From: Rhodocyclales bacterium
Lineage (GTDB): Bacteria; Pseudomonadota; Gammaproteobacteria; Burkholderiales; Rhodocyclaceae
Assembly (NCBI GenBank): GCA_028292505.1
Contig: JAQGMF010000003.1
Span: 124,001 to 188,000 of the forward strand
Direction of reading: 5' to 3'
Length of the DNA: 64,000 nt
The notes beneath the pieces are model-generated. The model made no database searches. It saw only the letters and a list, made by a program, of their open reading frames with translations, and was not told the origin of the DNA. Positions within the stretch are counted from its first letter, which is position 1. Each line of letters starts with the position of its first letter. Positions 47,707 to 59,725 of the stretch are shown here, in pieces. The translations under genes and the position numbers were made by a program.

Positions 47707-48875
47707 GCTCTCGCCCCAAACATCATGCGCTTGGCAACGAAGTGCCGCAGGGGGGGCAGTATGTCCAGCGCCAATAGTCCTGCACCGCGGGCGTGACGGA
47801 GTAGTGGGATGTCATTGGAGAACAGACGCACCAGACCATCGGTGAAACCGGCAGTGCCCCAGCGATCCGCGCGACGGCTGCGGGCATGGCGTGCCAGCAC
47901 TTCGGGCGCGCCCGGATCGACGCCGCCACGCAATGCCTCGGCGAGTTCCCACACATCGCGCAGTCCCAGATTGAAGCCCTGGCCGGCGACAGGATGCAAG
48001 GTCTGCGCCGCATTGCCGAGCCACACGCTGCGCGCGCCGACGGTGGTACGCCGCAGGTTCATGACAAGCGGGTAGCTGTTGCGGTCGCGTGCATCGGCGA
48101 ATTGCATATTGCCGCTGAACGCTGCGTGCAGACGCCCTAGCAGGGCTGCATCCGACAAGGTCTTGAGTTCGGCGAGCTGCGCCGGGCCGACGGTCCATAC
48201 CACAGCGTAGTCGCGTCCGAGCGGCAGCAGGGCGATGGGGCCATCGGGCGTGAAGCGCTCGCGCGCGACGTTGCCATGCGGCCGGACCGGCGTGACGCGT
48301 AGCAGTAGAGCGTGCTGATCGTAGTCGTGCGAGACGACGGCCGCTGTCTTGTCTGTCATCCCGTCGCGTTGCGCATCGACGTGGCCCTCGCAGGAGACAG
48401 CCAGACTGCCACGCATGCTGTAGGTCTCGCCGGCCGCGTTGCGTAAATTCAGCGTGATGTGATCGAGCTCGGCGGCGAGGCTTTCGACCCGTGTATCGTA
48501 TTCTATCCGCATATCCTGAGCTTCGATGCGCGCCGAGAGCGCGGCAACCAGGGCGTCGGCGGGCAGGACATAGCCGAGGGCCGGCAGGCCATATTCGGCA
48601 TGGCGCATGGCGGTACGGCCGAGGGCGCCGCGCTGCGATATGTGAATTGTCTCGATGGGCGTGGCCGCTGCGGCGGGCCAGGCGCCGAGCGTTTCGAGCA
48701 ATTGGCGGCTGCCGTGCGACAGCGCGAGCACGCGCGCATCATGGCGTGCCGCGTCGGCGCCACGCGCGTCGAGTATGCGAATGGAATGCCCTTGCGAAGC
48801 GAGCCGCAATGCGGCGGCGAGGCCGATCGGGCCGGCGCCGATAACGAGAATCGGGTTGATGCTAGCGGCGGTCAT
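47697..48875 (-). CDS. ubiH: FAD-dependent ubiquinone hydroxylase, UbiH family
   Basis: 392 residues. FAD motif VIGAGPIGLAAALRLA, the DARVLALSHGS segment and the late FAD motif LGNAAQTLHPVAGQGFNLGLRD are typical of UbiH/UbiF/VisC monooxygenases. Hydroxylates the ubiquinone ring. The gene follows pepP, as in many gamma- and betaproteobacteria, with a 14-base overlap. UbiF or UbiI could be meant instead; family sure, position on the ring not. Confidence 0.87.
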   Translation of the reverse strand: MTAASINPILVIGAGPIGLAAALRLASQGHSIRILDARGADAARHDARVLALSHGSRQLLETLGAWPAAAATPIETIHISQRGALGRTAMRHAEYGLPALGYVLPADALVAALSARIEAQDMRIEYDTRVESLAAELDHITLNLRNAAGETYSMRGSLAVSCEGHVDAQRDGMTDKTAAVVSHDYDQHALLLRVTPVRPHGNVARERFTPDGPIALLPLGRDYAVVWTVGPAQLAELKTLSDAALLGRLHAAFSGNMQFADARDRNSYPLVMNLRRTTVGARSVWLGNAAQTLHPVAGQGFNLGLRDVWELAEALRGGVDPGAPEVLARHARSRRADRWGTAGFTDGLVRLFSNDIPLLRHARGAGLLALDILPPLRHFVAKRMMFGARAWP

Positions 48876-50211
48876 CGACGTCCGACATGATGATCTCGAT
48901 ATCGCTCACCGTCTTCGGCGTGGCAATGGTGAGAATATCGTGTCCGGCGGCGGTGATGAGAACGTCATCTTCGATGCGTACGCCGATATTCCAGAAGGCT
49001 TCCGGCACGTCTTCGGCGGGGCGGATGTAGCAGCCCGGCTCGACGGTGATGACCATGCCCGGCTCCAGCGCGCGCCATTCTCCCTTGAGCTTGTATTCGC
49101 CAGCGTCATGCACATCCAGACCCAGCCAGTGGCCGGTGCGGTGCATGTAGAAACGTCGATAGCTGCCCGATTCGAGGACGCCATCCAGGCTGCCGCTGAG
49201 CAGGCCGAGGTCGAGCATGCCTTGCGCCAGTACTTTCACCGCTGCGTCGTGCGTGGTGTCATAGGTCTGGCCGGGGCGGGCATGCTCCAGCGCTGCATAT
49301 TGAGAGGCCAACACCAGTTCGTAGACGTCTTTTTGCGGTCCGCTGAAGCGGCCATTGACGGGAAAGGTGCGGGTGATGTCGGATGCATAGCCATCGAACT
49401 CGCAGCCGGCATCGATGAGCAGCAGGTCGCCGTCTTTGAGCTGCGCGTCGTTGCTGACGTAATGCAGCACGCAGGCGTTCGCACCGCCAGCGACGATGGA
49501 GTTATAGGCAACGGACTGACTGCCGGCGCGGCGGAACTCGTGCAGCAACTCGGCCTCGATTTCGTATTCGAAGCACTCCGGCCGCGTGGCGCACATTGCA
49601 CGCTTGTGGGCGCGGCCGCTGATGACGGCCGCGGCGCGCATGCTGTCGATCTCCACCGTATCCTTGAAGAGACGCATTTCGTCGAGCAGGGTGCGCACAT
49701 CGCGCACATCGGCCGGCGCCTGTACGCCGCTGCGTCCCTGTGCGCGCACGGCATTGAGCGCGTCGAATATGCGTGCGTCCTGCACGCCGTCGTAGCCCAA
49801 TGCGTACCACAGTGCGGGTTGATTGCCGATCAGCTCGGGCAGCTTGGTGGGTAAGGTGTCGAGGGCAAAGGCATCGTCGAAGCCGAAGGTCTCGCGAGCT
49901 GTGGCGGGGCCGTAGCGGAAACCATCCCATATCTCGCGTTCCAGATTCTTTTCGCGGCAGAACAGCATACTTTGGGCCGTGGCCGCGTCATTGCCGATCA
50001 CCATGACGAGCATGGCTTCGGGCTCGGTGAAGCCGGTCAGATAGTAAAAGTAGCTGTCGAATCGATATGCATATTCGGTATCGCGATTGCGACGGCGCTC
50101 GGGCGCCGTGGGCACAATGACGACGCCACCGCCGGCAGCGGCGATGCGTTCAGCGAGGCGACGGCGGCGAGCAGCGATGGCGGCAAGTCGTTGGGCGGAC
50201 GGGGCGGGCAT
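48862..50211 (-). CDS. pepP: Xaa-Pro aminopeptidase
   Basis: 449 residues from ATG 50211 (AAGAGG 6 bases upstream). Creatinase-fold metallopeptidase: metal ligands in DAGCEFDGYASDITRTFPV, HRTGHWLGLDVHD, and two late Glu segments (VITVEPGCY, IRIEDD-like). Removes N-terminal residues before proline, in the cytoplasm. Upstream of ubiH with a 14-base overlap. Confidence 0.93.
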   Translation of the reverse strand: MPAPSAQRLAAIAARRRRLAERIAAAGGGVVIVPTAPERRRNRDTEYAYRFDSYFYYLTGFTEPEAMLVMVIGNDAATAQSMLFCREKNLEREIWDGFRYGPATARETFGFDDAFALDTLPTKLPELIGNQPALWYALGYDGVQDARIFDALNAVRAQGRSGVQAPADVRDVRTLLDEMRLFKDTVEIDSMRAAAVISGRAHKRAMCATRPECFEYEIEAELLHEFRRAGSQSVAYNSIVAGGANACVLHYVSNDAQLKDGDLLLIDAGCEFDGYASDITRTFPVNGRFSGPQKDVYELVLASQYAALEHARPGQTYDTTHDAAVKVLAQGMLDLGLLSGSLDGVLESGSYRRFYMHRTGHWLGLDVHDAGEYKLKGEWRALEPGMVITVEPGCYIRPAEDVPEAFWNIGVRIEDDVLITAAGHDILTIATPKTVSDIEIIMSDVDDRR

Positions 50212-50257
50212 GTAGGCCTCTTGGATTGAGCGGGATTGAGTGATCAATGCGGAGTGG

Positions 50258-52004
<1,747 letters not shown>

Positions 52005-52024
52005 GTGCTCAATGATGCCAGAGC

Positions 52025-54853
52025 TCAGCTCGGCGGTCGGATCATCTTTGCGCTTAGTGCCTCGTCGAGTGCGGCGAGGCTGTCTTCGAGATGCGCGCGC
52101 GTCTCAGCAGAATAATGCGAGCCGTTGCGCTGCAACGCTTGCCGCAACCTGCCGCGCAGGGCTGCCGCATCGCTGCGGGCGAGACTGCGCACATCCGGCG
52201 CGGTCGGCCGGGTTGCGGTGATGATGCCTGAAATGCGTGACAGCCAGGCGCGTTGTAGATTGCGGCGCAGCAGGTTGATGTCCTTGCCGCCATCGAGCTC
52301 CTGCCAGATGACATTTTGCAAGGTACCGATCAGCTCGGACAGCGGCAGCGAACCGGTCGTCTGGGTACGCAGCATCTCCGATTCGAGCAGGCGAATGGTC
52401 GTGCGGTCGGAGAGCAATTGATCGAGCACGCTGGTCTGCGCTGCCAGCACGCGGCTGACCAGTTGCAGGTTTGGCTCCTGCGCGGCGGTGCCGCTATAGG
52501 TGCCGTCGAAGCGGTCAAGGTGATCGAGCGGCAGGCGTTGCAGTAATGCCGGGTCGATATGGAAACTCTCCGTGGCGAACAGGCTGTGCGTCAACGTGTG
52601 GAGCGCGTCGCGCTGCTCCGCTTCGGGAATCGGCAGGAAGCTCGCCCGCGCGGCCGGCGAGGTCTGACGGATGATGCGGATGCCACCGATCTTCTTGGCC
52701 AGCGTCTGTGCGCTATTGGTCAGCAGGGAAATGCTGCGATCCACCGATAGACGGGCCTGACCGTAGTACGGATCGTCGCCCGGCGGACGCTTGGCCAATG
52801 CGTCCCATTGCTCCTGCGCGAACGCCAGACGACGCGAGAACCACGCACGCGTGTCCGAGCCCAGGTCGAAGCGGTTGGTGTCCGGGTCGATGCCTGCACT
52901 CAGGCCATCGCCACCCGCGTCTATGTCATTGCCATAAGCCAGCAGTGGGTCGTTCTGACCGCGTTCGGCGATCTGTTTGAGGTCATGCACTTCCTCTTCG
53001 GCGGGCAGCGTCTTGTAGCCATATTCGATTGCCCACATGTCATAAGGTCCGACAACCTTCTGCAGGTAGCCGACCGGCTTTTCGCCGACCAGGTTGATGT
53101 TGGGCGGCACGTAGTCCATGACGGATGCCGAGGTGCCGTTCTTGGCGACGAAGTCGGCATCGCGCAACTGCGCTGGCGTGTAGGCGCGCGTGCCGAGGAA
53201 GTTGTGCGACAGACCGAGCGTATGGCCGACTTCGTGCGCCACCGTGATGCGGATGGTGTCTTGCACATAGGCTTCTGCCTCCGGGCTGTCAGGCTTGATA
53301 TCGCCGCGTGCGATGAGCGTATCGAGCGTATCCGCCATGTAGGCCGCTTCCTGTTCGCCGAAGTCGCATTCTTCGCCAGCCTCATCGTGGTCATGGTCGA
53401 TGGCATGCGGCATCAGCAAAGCGCTACGGCCCGGCATGTCGCGAGAAATCTCGCGGCGTGAAGTACGCGTCCAGTTATCGGCGACGATGATATCGGCATC
53501 AAGGATTTCGCCGGTGCGTGGATCGGTGTTGGACGGGCCGACGGCCAGTACCGTGTCGGTGCCGATGAACCAGCGCACCGAGGCGTGATGTCGATCCGCC
53601 GTGTCGAAGTCGTCCGTATCCGTCTGCTGCTTTACGACAATGGCATTTTTGTAGCCGAGGCGTTCGAAAGCGCTGTTCCACATCAGGATGCCTTCGCTCA
53701 CGGCTTGGCGATAGCGCTCCGGCACATTGTTGTCGATCCAGTACACGATGGGCTGCTTCGGTTCCGACAGCGCAGCGGTCTCATCCTTCTTTTCAAGCCG
53801 CCAGCGTTTGATGAAATGCGTGCGCGGCGTGGGTGCCGCGTCGCTGCGGAAATCCCAACGCGTCTCGAAGAAATAACCCACACGCGGGTCGGCGAGGCGT
53901 GGCGTCATCGGTTCGGGCAGGGCCGAGAAACTGTAGAGGAAGCGCATCGACACGCTGCGTGCGTCCGGCACGTTATGTGGTACGGCGAAAGGCGCTTGAC
54001 CTGGTTGCGGTTGCGGGATGCGTGGCACGGCGTAGTGCAGTCTGACTTCGAAGCTTGTTTCGTCGGCGTTGCTGCGTGCATTCACGATCTGGCTATTGGC
54101 GCGATCGAAGCCGTAGCCCAGCCGGTATGCCGCCTCCAGCGAACTGCCGCCAGCAGGGACGTCGCTCAGCACGATCGCCGAGATGTCGACCAGCACGGCC
54201 TTGCTGGTTGGGTGTGGTTGACTGACGATGGGCGCCACGCCAAGCAGACTGTCGGGGAAGGCTTGCTCGACATTGCGCTCCATCGGCTTATTGCCGTCGG
54301 CGAAGAATGCCGTATTACGTTCATACCACTGCACGCGATCGCCCGCCGCGCGGTGGAACACGCCGATATCGGAATCGATCATCTGGCCGGCGTATAGGCC
54401 ACGTTCGCCCAGGCCCTGCGTGCGGTTAATGGCGAAATAAAAGGGATGGTCGAAATCCGCTTCGCGCAGCTCGATATAGTAACGATCATCCTTGTGCCAG
54501 ATGTTGAAGAAGCCTTCGATCTTCTTGAAGTCCTTGATCTGGTCGTTGAATGCATGCAACGCCGGATTCGGCGCAGACGCACTGGACGATGCGGCGTTGG
54601 TGCGCGCTGCAGCTGTTGGCGCGGCAAGCGGTGCGGATGCCAGTTGTGGCACAGCCAGAGGCGCGCTCGCCAGGGAAGGAACCGTCGGCGGCGCCACGTT
54701 GAGCGGCGAAGCAACTTGTGGCGCGGGTGCTTCCGTTGTAGGGGCCGTGCTACAGGCGACCAGCGACGCGCCAGCGAGGCTTGTCAGCAGAACACCAAGT
54801 CGAACGAGGAATGCCGATGGGCGAGGGGGGGTACGATCAATCTGCAAGAACAA
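52025..54853 (-). CDS. Large zinc-dependent metalloprotease lipoprotein (DUF4953/DUF5117-like)
   Basis: 942 residues. Lipoprotein signal with lipobox SLVAC; Pro/Ala-rich linker to about residue 95; then the large catalytic region with [12 protein letters not shown] (HExxHxxGxxH zinc site) preceded by a long beta-rich N-part containing [13 protein letters not shown]. This layout fits the DUF5117/DUF4953 zinc-dependent metalloproteases, which are envelope or secreted proteins. It sits between miaB and phoH, genes that are usually much closer, and overlaps miaB's end by 17 bases. Confidence 0.83.
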   Translation of the reverse strand: MFLQIDRTPPRPSAFLVRLGVLLTSLAGASLVACSTAPTTEAPAPQVASPLNVAPPTVPSLASAPLAVPQLASAPLAAPTAAARTNAASSSASAPNPALHAFNDQIKDFKKIEGFFNIWHKDDRYYIELREADFDHPFYFAINRTQGLGERGLYAGQMIDSDIGVFHRAAGDRVQWYERNTAFFADGNKPMERNVEQAFPDSLLGVAPIVSQPHPTSKAVLVDISAIVLSDVPAGGSSLEAAYRLGYGFDRANSQIVNARSNADETSFEVRLHYAVPRIPQPQPGQAPFAVPHNVPDARSVSMRFLYSFSALPEPMTPRLADPRVGYFFETRWDFRSDAAPTPRTHFIKRWRLEKKDETAALSEPKQPIVYWIDNNVPERYRQAVSEGILMWNSAFERLGYKNAIVVKQQTDTDDFDTADRHHASVRWFIGTDTVLAVGPSNTDPRTGEILDADIIVADNWTRTSRREISRDMPGRSALLMPHAIDHDHDEAGEECDFGEQEAAYMADTLDTLIARGDIKPDSPEAEAYVQDTIRITVAHEVGHTLGLSHNFLGTRAYTPAQLRDADFVAKNGTSASVMDYVPPNINLVGEKPVGYLQKVVGPYDMWAIEYGYKTLPAEEEVHDLKQIAERGQNDPLLAYGNDIDAGGDGLSAGIDPDTNRFDLGSDTRAWFSRRLAFAQEQWDALAKRPPGDDPYYGQARLSVDRSISLLTNSAQTLAKKIGGIRIIRQTSPAARASFLPIPEAEQRDALHTLTHSLFATESFHIDPALLQRLPLDHLDRFDGTYSGTAAQEPNLQLVSRVLAAQTSVLDQLLSDRTTIRLLESEMLRTQTTGSLPLSELIGTLQNVIWQELDGGKDINLLRRNLQRAWLSRISGIITATRPTAPDVRSLARSDAAALRGRLRQALQRNGSHYSAETRAHLEDSLAALDEALSAKMIRPPS

Positions 54854-56183
54854 GCTCTCCGCGCAGCGTGTGCGACATCACTGCGGTAATGGTGACGTTG
54901 ACGAAATGCCCTATCAGACGCGAGCGCTGATGCGCATGGCTGGTGAAATTCACCACACGATTATTATCGGTACGGCCAGCCAGTTCGTTAGGGTCTTTCT
55001 TCGACGGACCTTCTACCAGGATGCGTTGCTGCGAGCCGACCATGGACGTGCTGATTGCCGTCGCCTGCTCGTCAATGCGCTTTTGCAGGCGCGCCAGACG
55101 TTCGAGTTTGAGCGATTGCGGCGTGTCGTCGACCAGATCGGCGGCGGGTGTGCCGGGACGTGCGCTATAGATGAAACTGTATGAATTGTCGAAGCCAACG
55201 TCGTCGATGAGCTTCATCGTCGCCTCGAAATCGGCCGCGGTCTCGCCGGGAAAGCCGACGATGAAATCCGAAGACAGGGTCAGATCGGGCCGCGCCGCGC
55301 GCAGCTTGCGGATCAGCGCCTTGTATTCGAGCGTCGTGTAGCCGCGCTTCATCGCTGCTAGCACGCGGTCAGCGCCAGCCTGCACGGGAAGATGCAAATG
55401 GGATACGAGCTTGGGCAGCGTCGCGTAGGCATCGATGATACGTTGCGACATCTCGCGCGGGTGCGAGGTGGTGTAGCGGATGCGCTCGATGCCAGGAATG
55501 TCGTGCACGCATTCGAGCAGGAAAGCGAAATCAACAAGCTCTTCCGTACCACGTGACATGACGGCACGCCAGGCGTTCACATTCTGTCCGAGCAAGGTAA
55601 CTTCCTTGATGCCCTGCGCGGCAAGCCCGGCGATTTCGGTCAGTACATCGTCAAGCGGCCGCGAAACTTCCTCGCCGCGTGTGTAAGGCACCACGCAGAA
55701 GCTGCAGTACTTCGAGCAGCCTTCCATGATGGACACGAAGGCCGTCGCGCCTTCGACGCGCGCCGGCGGCATATTGTCGAACTTCTCGATCTCCGGAAAG
55801 CTGATGTCCACCTGCGCGCGACCACTCTGGCGACGCTTGTCGATCAACGCGGGCAGACGATGCAGAGTCTGCGGGCCGAATACGATATCGACATAAGGCG
55901 CGCGCGCCACGATGGCAGCGCCCTCTTGCGAAGCTACGCAGCCGCCGACGCCGATGATCAGATCCGGATTGGCCTGCTTGAGATGTTTGACCCGGCCCAG
56001 GTCGTGGAACACCTTCTCCTGCGCCTTCTCGCGTACCGAGCAGGTATTGAATAAAATGACGTCGGCATCTTCCGGTGTATCCGTCTTGATCAAACCCTCG
56101 CTGGCGCCCAGCACGTCTGCCATCTTGTCCGAGTCGTACTCGTTCATCTGGCAGCCAAAGGTACGGATGTAAAGCTTCTTCAT
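54837..56183 (-). CDS. miaB: tRNA-2-methylthio-N6-dimethylallyladenosine synthase
   Basis: 448 residues from ATG 56183 ([19 protein letters not shown]). N-terminal cysteines for the auxiliary cluster, radical-SAM motif CSKYCSFC, C-terminal TRAM domain. It adds the methylthio group to i6A37 of tRNA. Upstream, first gene of the minus-strand run ending with dacB. Confidence 0.96.
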   Translation of the reverse strand: MKKLYIRTFGCQMNEYDSDKMADVLGASEGLIKTDTPEDADVILFNTCSVREKAQEKVFHDLGRVKHLKQANPDLIIGVGGCVASQEGAAIVARAPYVDIVFGPQTLHRLPALIDKRRQSGRAQVDISFPEIEKFDNMPPARVEGATAFVSIMEGCSKYCSFCVVPYTRGEEVSRPLDDVLTEIAGLAAQGIKEVTLLGQNVNAWRAVMSRGTEELVDFAFLLECVHDIPGIERIRYTTSHPREMSQRIIDAYATLPKLVSHLHLPVQAGADRVLAAMKRGYTTLEYKALIRKLRAARPDLTLSSDFIVGFPGETAADFEATMKLIDDVGFDNSYSFIYSARPGTPAADLVDDTPQSLKLERLARLQKRIDEQATAISTSMVGSQQRILVEGPSKKDPNELAGRTDNNRVVNFTSHAHQRSRLIGHFVNVTITAVMSHTLRGELVLAD

Positions 56184-56227
56184 TGTTGATACGCCAAGAG
56201 GTAAAACAAAAACAGCTACGCGGCAGC

Positions 56228-56542
56228 CTACGGGTTGCCGTCGATGATCCACGCGCGATGGAGAGCGCCCGCATTGTCCAGCAGCGCCCGCACAAGATAC
56301 TTGCCCTGGAGGGACTCCGACAGCACGATCAGATTATTGGTGCCGCGGATTTGAACAGCGGCCGACAGGCGGATGGGTTTGCCGTTGAGCGTGACCGAGC
56401 CATTGCCCGGAAATTCCAGAATGGCTTTCTGCGCTTCGGCGGGGATGTGCCGGCCCGGCGGTGTCGCCTGTTGTGCGATGGCCCCCACGTTCCAGCCAGA
56501 CAAAGCCAGCCCGACACACACCGCGCAAATTTTCCAGTTCAT
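56228..56542 (-). CDS. Small exported hypothetical protein
   Basis: 104 residues from ATG 56542, with GGAG 9 bases upstream. Signal peptide ending near GAIAQ. The mature part is beta-like ([37 protein letters not shown]), suggesting a small periplasmic or outer-membrane-associated protein. It lies just upstream of miaB. No family recognised. Confidence 0.65.
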   Translation of the reverse strand: MNWKICAVCVGLALSGWNVGAIAQQATPPGRHIPAEAQKAILEFPGNGSVTLNGKPIRLSAAVQIRGTNNLIVLSESLQGKYLVRALLDNAGALHRAWIIDGNP

Positions 56543-56738
56543 CTTGTCTCCACCCAAAGAGCAATACATATGCACTGGGCAATGGTCGGACATCACTTCG
56601 GCTAAGTCAATTGAAGACGTGTCAAGCCCATGAATTGCATGGATTTTGGCACTCCGCGCACGGACGCATGCCTTGACCTTGAGGTAGCATGGCAATTAGA
56701 ATTGCCGGCTCAGGTTTTTGAGCCTGTCCTTACCGAAG

Positions 56739-56815
56739 GGTGATGTAGCTCAGATGGTTAGAGCGGTGGATTCATAACCCACAGGTCGGCGGTTCGATCC
56801 CGCCCATCACCACCA
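56739..56815 (+). tRNA. tRNA-Met (anticodon CAT)
   Basis: 77 bases with encoded CCA. Acceptor arms GGTGATG and CATCACC pair fully, the D-arm TAGCTCAG and T-arm GGTTCGATCC are standard, and the anticodon CAT lies in TTCATAA. Elongator Met is preferred over lysidine-modified Ile because of overall likeness, but the two cannot be fully separated by eye. Confidence 0.92.
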
Positions 56816-56848
56816 CGAACATATTGCACTGCGTCCCACGACGTCTCG

Positions 56849-56884
56849 AAAAGCCCGCAAACCACAGGTTCTGCGGGCTTTTTC
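56849..56884 (+). terminator. Terminator after tRNA-Met
   Basis: Stem AAAGCCCGCA (56850-56859) with TGCGGGCTTT (56872-56881), then TTTC; follows the tRNA on the same strand. Confidence 0.8.
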
Positions 56885-56918
56885 TTTGATATGACTGGCC
56901 TCGTGCGCAGCACCAAAC

Positions 56919-56960
56919 AAAAATCCCGCAGTAGCCAGAAAGGGCTACTACGGGATTTTT
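56919..56960. terminator. Second, bidirectional terminator
   Basis: Long stem of AAAAATCCCG(C)AGTAGCC with GGCTACT(A)CGGGATTTTT around AGAAAG. A-run and T-run on either side make it usable for the PL7 lyase gene (minus) ending at 56997 and for read-through from the tRNA. Confidence 0.8.
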
Positions 56961-56996
56961 CATGTCAAGACTCAGACACGCTCAGGCAGAAGTCTC

Positions 56997-57782
56997 TTAC
57001 GCGCCGTGGTACATGGCGATGTAATAGACCTTGACCGTTGCGCTGGCACTACCTTGATTGTAATTACCCGCCTTGAAGTAGTTCAGGAGGCCCGATTTCA
57101 GGAAGCTGGAATCAGGCGTCTGGCACTTCTGCGCGGCAAGGGCCGCTGTGGGGTTAGCACCAGCACTGACGCAAACCTTGGTCCCCGCATAGGTAATCCG
57201 GTAGAAGAACGGTTTGTTCTGGGGGAGGTTCGCGAAATCCATCGCCTTGCTGGTATCGATCCCGCCGTTGGACAAGCTCGCTTCCATGGTGCAATGCAAG
57301 CCGCTGCCTGTGTAGTAGCACTTCAGGAGCGGATAGTTGCCGCCGCCCGAATCAGGATGAATCTGACCGACGATCGTGTTGGAGCCTGTGACAGACACCC
57401 ACGCATCGAGAACATGTGTGCCCGGGGAAGTCCAACCGGTTCCACTCGAATCATCGCGCAATTCCGTGCGCGGATGGGTGCTGTTGGTCGTCAAGCAGTC
57501 CTTGCCGCTGGCCACCATGGTCATGGAACCATCGGTGGTGTTCGTGAAGAAATGCGATGAGGTATAGCTACCGATGGGGCTCACACCAGGGCTGCAAGCG
57601 GACCCCGTACCCGTCTGTAGTTTCCACTGGGACAGATTGAAATTTTGTCCGGGTGCCTTGTTCGTGGCGTGCGTCGGTGCGCTGGACGGCGGCGTAGCGA
57701 TAGCCGCAATCGCCTGTGACGTTGCACAACACAATGCACTGATTGCGACCACGCTGAAAATTGAGCCGGTTGTTTTGAACAT
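56997..57782 (-). CDS. Alginate lyase, polysaccharide lyase family 7
   Basis: 261 residues. Signal peptide ending near AIA, then the PL7 core with the three diagnostic regions: HPRTELRDD (R-T-E-L-R), VGQIHPDSG (Q-I-H) and YFKAGNYNQ. The Ile in QIH is often linked with polyguluronate preference in characterised PL7 enzymes. Secreted or periplasmic endolyase that cuts alginate by beta-elimination. Single-domain, without the serine linker of its paralogue at 61490-62881. Confidence 0.93.
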   Translation of the reverse strand: MFKTTGSIFSVVAISALCCATSQAIAAIATPPSSAPTHATNKAPGQNFNLSQWKLQTGTGSACSPGVSPIGSYTSSHFFTNTTDGSMTMVASGKDCLTTNSTHPRTELRDDSSGTGWTSPGTHVLDAWVSVTGSNTIVGQIHPDSGGGNYPLLKCYYTGSGLHCTMEASLSNGGIDTSKAMDFANLPQNKPFFYRITYAGTKVCVSAGANPTAALAAQKCQTPDSSFLKSGLLNYFKAGNYNQGSASATVKVYYIAMYHGA

Positions 57783-58139
57783 CTTGTCTCCTTTATTTGG
57801 TGTGATGAAAAAGTGGCTCAGCTACTTGCGCTTGAGCTCATCGATTTCTTTCTGGATCGATCGGGTGGTGCGCCAAAAGCTGTTTCGCGCTCGCCACCTC
57901 GTGTAGAACCATTTGGTCTACCCACCGAACAGTCACAGAAGCACAATGATTAGACAATTGGGGGAAACGCCATTAATTCCAGAAATCCTCATAATTTCGT
58001 GGAATTTTTCATGAATTTCCGCCGGAAAGACGCTCCGGTGCATGTCCAAGTGATCGCGAACGCTGAGCCGTATCTCGGGGGCGATTCATTCAATAAACGT
58101 CAAGTTTGGGGTGACAAGTTTTTTAAGATCGACAACCAC
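57783..58139. other. Intergenic stretch upstream of the PL7 gene
   Basis: 357 bases; should hold the lyase promoter on the minus strand (ribosome-binding site AAAGGAGACAAG just before 57782). On the minus strand, 57917-57822 is an open stretch between stops ending in SIQKEIDELKRK, which looks like the end of a lost protein but has no start. A 60-codon plus-strand frame (57999-58181) is not supported. Confidence 0.4.
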
Positions 58140-58511
58140 TCAAAGGTGGCCACGCTCTTGCGCGCTCCTTCGCAGCGTTGATGACCCGTTCAGCCCCAAA
58201 AAAAGGGAGCCCAAGCTCCCTGCTTCAGTCGATAGCCGCTGCGAATCTTGCTTACTTATTTTCTTGCGGCGTGTCATGAAACCCAGAAGACCGAGACCGG
58301 ATATCAAAATGGCATAACTCGCAGATTCAGGCACCGGTGCTATGGCCAAGCCGCCGAAGCGCTCGCCGGCAGTTGCGGCATCCATGACGTCAAACGAAGT
58401 GTTGAGCGCAGTCAGGAAACCGGCCGCCATGGCGGCTTGCGAAAACCCGATAGATGTCAATGCGACGACAAGCGCTGCTCTTGCAGGAAATCCAAATGAT
58501 ATTTTTTTGTA
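58140..58511 (-). pseudogene. Decayed PEP-CTERM protein gene with lost start and lost stop
   Basis: On the minus strand, from about 58511, a signal-peptide-like segment (FPARAALVVALTSIGFSQAAMAA) is followed by about 25 residues, then a PEP-CTERM signal: PVPESASYAIL, hydrophobic stretch, MTRRKK. No ATG/GTG start is found; only TTG at 58460 within the signal. The frame does not stop after RRKK as expected: an A-run of four (58259-58262) reads AAG AAA ATA, and with one A less the next codon would be TAA. The frame runs on through the terminator at 58194-58220. The body expected between signal and PEP motif is almost absent. Confidence 0.75.
58194..58220 (-). terminator. Rho-independent terminator of the decayed PEP-CTERM gene
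   Basis: Stem GGGAGC (58205-58210) with GCTCCC (58215-58220), loop CCAA, followed on the minus strand by a run of seven T. It now lies inside the extended reading frame. Confidence 0.88.
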
Positions 58512-59059
58512 CCGTTGTAGGTAAAGTTTTGTAAGGCGACGATGGCGCGCCTTTGGGGAACCGACGGGACGATGCCTTGCAGTAGTTCACCCCCCGGATC
58601 CAAACCGATCGTAATGACTGGACATGTCGCAAACGCGCTTTCAACCGCACCGCGGATGTAAGCCGAATGACCTACGGTTCTGTCGAAATCCTGACGGAAA
58701 GACTGACGCCAGAAAAAGCCTCAAGAGAGCGAACAGTCATTGTGATAGAGCATGACAAAGGAATTGGTGTCAGGGCGATTGCTCGGCCAAGGTGGCATGC
58801 GGTAACGATATCTACTGGAACGATGTCAATCGGCAAGCTGGTGCTGACCAACTTCAACATCGGTACTGGTTGCAATCAATGGCCAATCGGCGGGATACTC
58901 TTCTCGACCTTCTACGGCGGTCACGAAACGCGCTGAGGACTGCGGGTTGACACAGCTTCGTACTTCGCCGATTTCGCGATCTGTACGACGTATATCGGAC
59001 CTTGATCCTCTCGAACAGCGACTGAATTCAAGATTGGAACTTGTTTATGTCATTTGCAT
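58512..59059. other. Intergenic stretch before the two-component genes
   Basis: About 550 bases without a supported gene. An 89-codon plus-strand frame (58667-58936) has no ribosome-binding site or recognisable motif. The region probably holds the promoter of the response regulator gene and remains of the decayed gene's upstream part. Confidence 0.4.
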
Positions 59060-59725
59060 ATGCGCTTGCTGCTGCTTGAAGACGACATGACTGTCGCGCA
59101 GGGAATCGTCGAAGGGCTCGCCCGCTCGGGCATGGGCGTCGACCATCTTGAATCTGCTGAGCCTGCGGAAGGAGCCATAGCTTTGACAAACTATGATCTT
59201 GTCATGGTCGATCTGGGCTTGCCTGGCATGGACGGGCTCGAATTTATCCGCCGTATTCGCCTCAGAAACATAGCACTCCCCGTGTTGATCCTCACTGCGC
59301 GTGATGGATTGGAGGACCGCGTCCGAGGCCTGGATATTGGTGCCGACGACTACCTGCTCAAGCCTTTCCTGTTGCCGGAATTGCAAGCGCGGATTCGTGC
59401 GCTTATCCGCCGCAGCAGCGCTACGACAGCCTCAGAAGTGACGTTCGGCCCGCTCTGTTTCAACTTGGGATTGAGAACCGCGACACTTTTAAAATGCCAC
59501 CTTGATATTACGATGCGGGAATGGGAAGTTCTTCAACACTTGATACTTTCGGCTCCGAATGTCACGACCAAGCAAAAACTTGCCGACAGCTTGAGCTCTT
59601 GGGATAACGAAATATCGACGAATGCAGTCGAAATATACATTTCAAGATTGCGGGGAAAGCTGCAAGACTCGGGCGTATTGATAAGGACCGTGCGCGGCAT
59701 TGGATATCGGCTAGAGCTGATTTGA
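59060..59725 (+). CDS. OmpR-family response regulator
   Basis: 221 residues from ATG 59060 (an in-frame TTG at 59054 is less likely). Receiver domain with MRLLLLEDD, phospho-acceptor Asp in VMVDLGLPGMDG (about residue 51), LTARD and the Lys of DDYLLKPF; then a winged-helix DNA-binding domain ending GVLIRTVRGIGYRLE. QseB/PmrA-like. Its stop overlaps the kinase start. Position between two alginate lyase genes suggests control of alginate use. Confidence 0.93.
   Translation: MRLLLLEDDMTVAQGIVEGLARSGMGVDHLESAEPAEGAIALTNYDLVMVDLGLPGMDGLEFIRRIRLRNIALPVLILTARDGLEDRVRGLDIGADDYLLKPFLLPELQARIRALIRRSSATTASEVTFGPLCFNLGLRTATLLKCHLDITMREWEVLQHLILSAPNVTTKQKLADSLSSWDNEISTNAVEIYISRLRGKLQDSGVLIRTVRGIGYRLELI

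Noticed and set aside
56739-56815. tRNA-Ile2 with lysidine-modified CAT anticodon
   Set aside because: Overall sequence fits elongator Met better, though this cannot be fully excluded by eye.
57999-58181. 60-codon plus-strand frame in the lyase upstream region
   Set aside because: No ribosome-binding site, no recognisable motif, and it overlaps the tail of the decayed PEP-CTERM gene.
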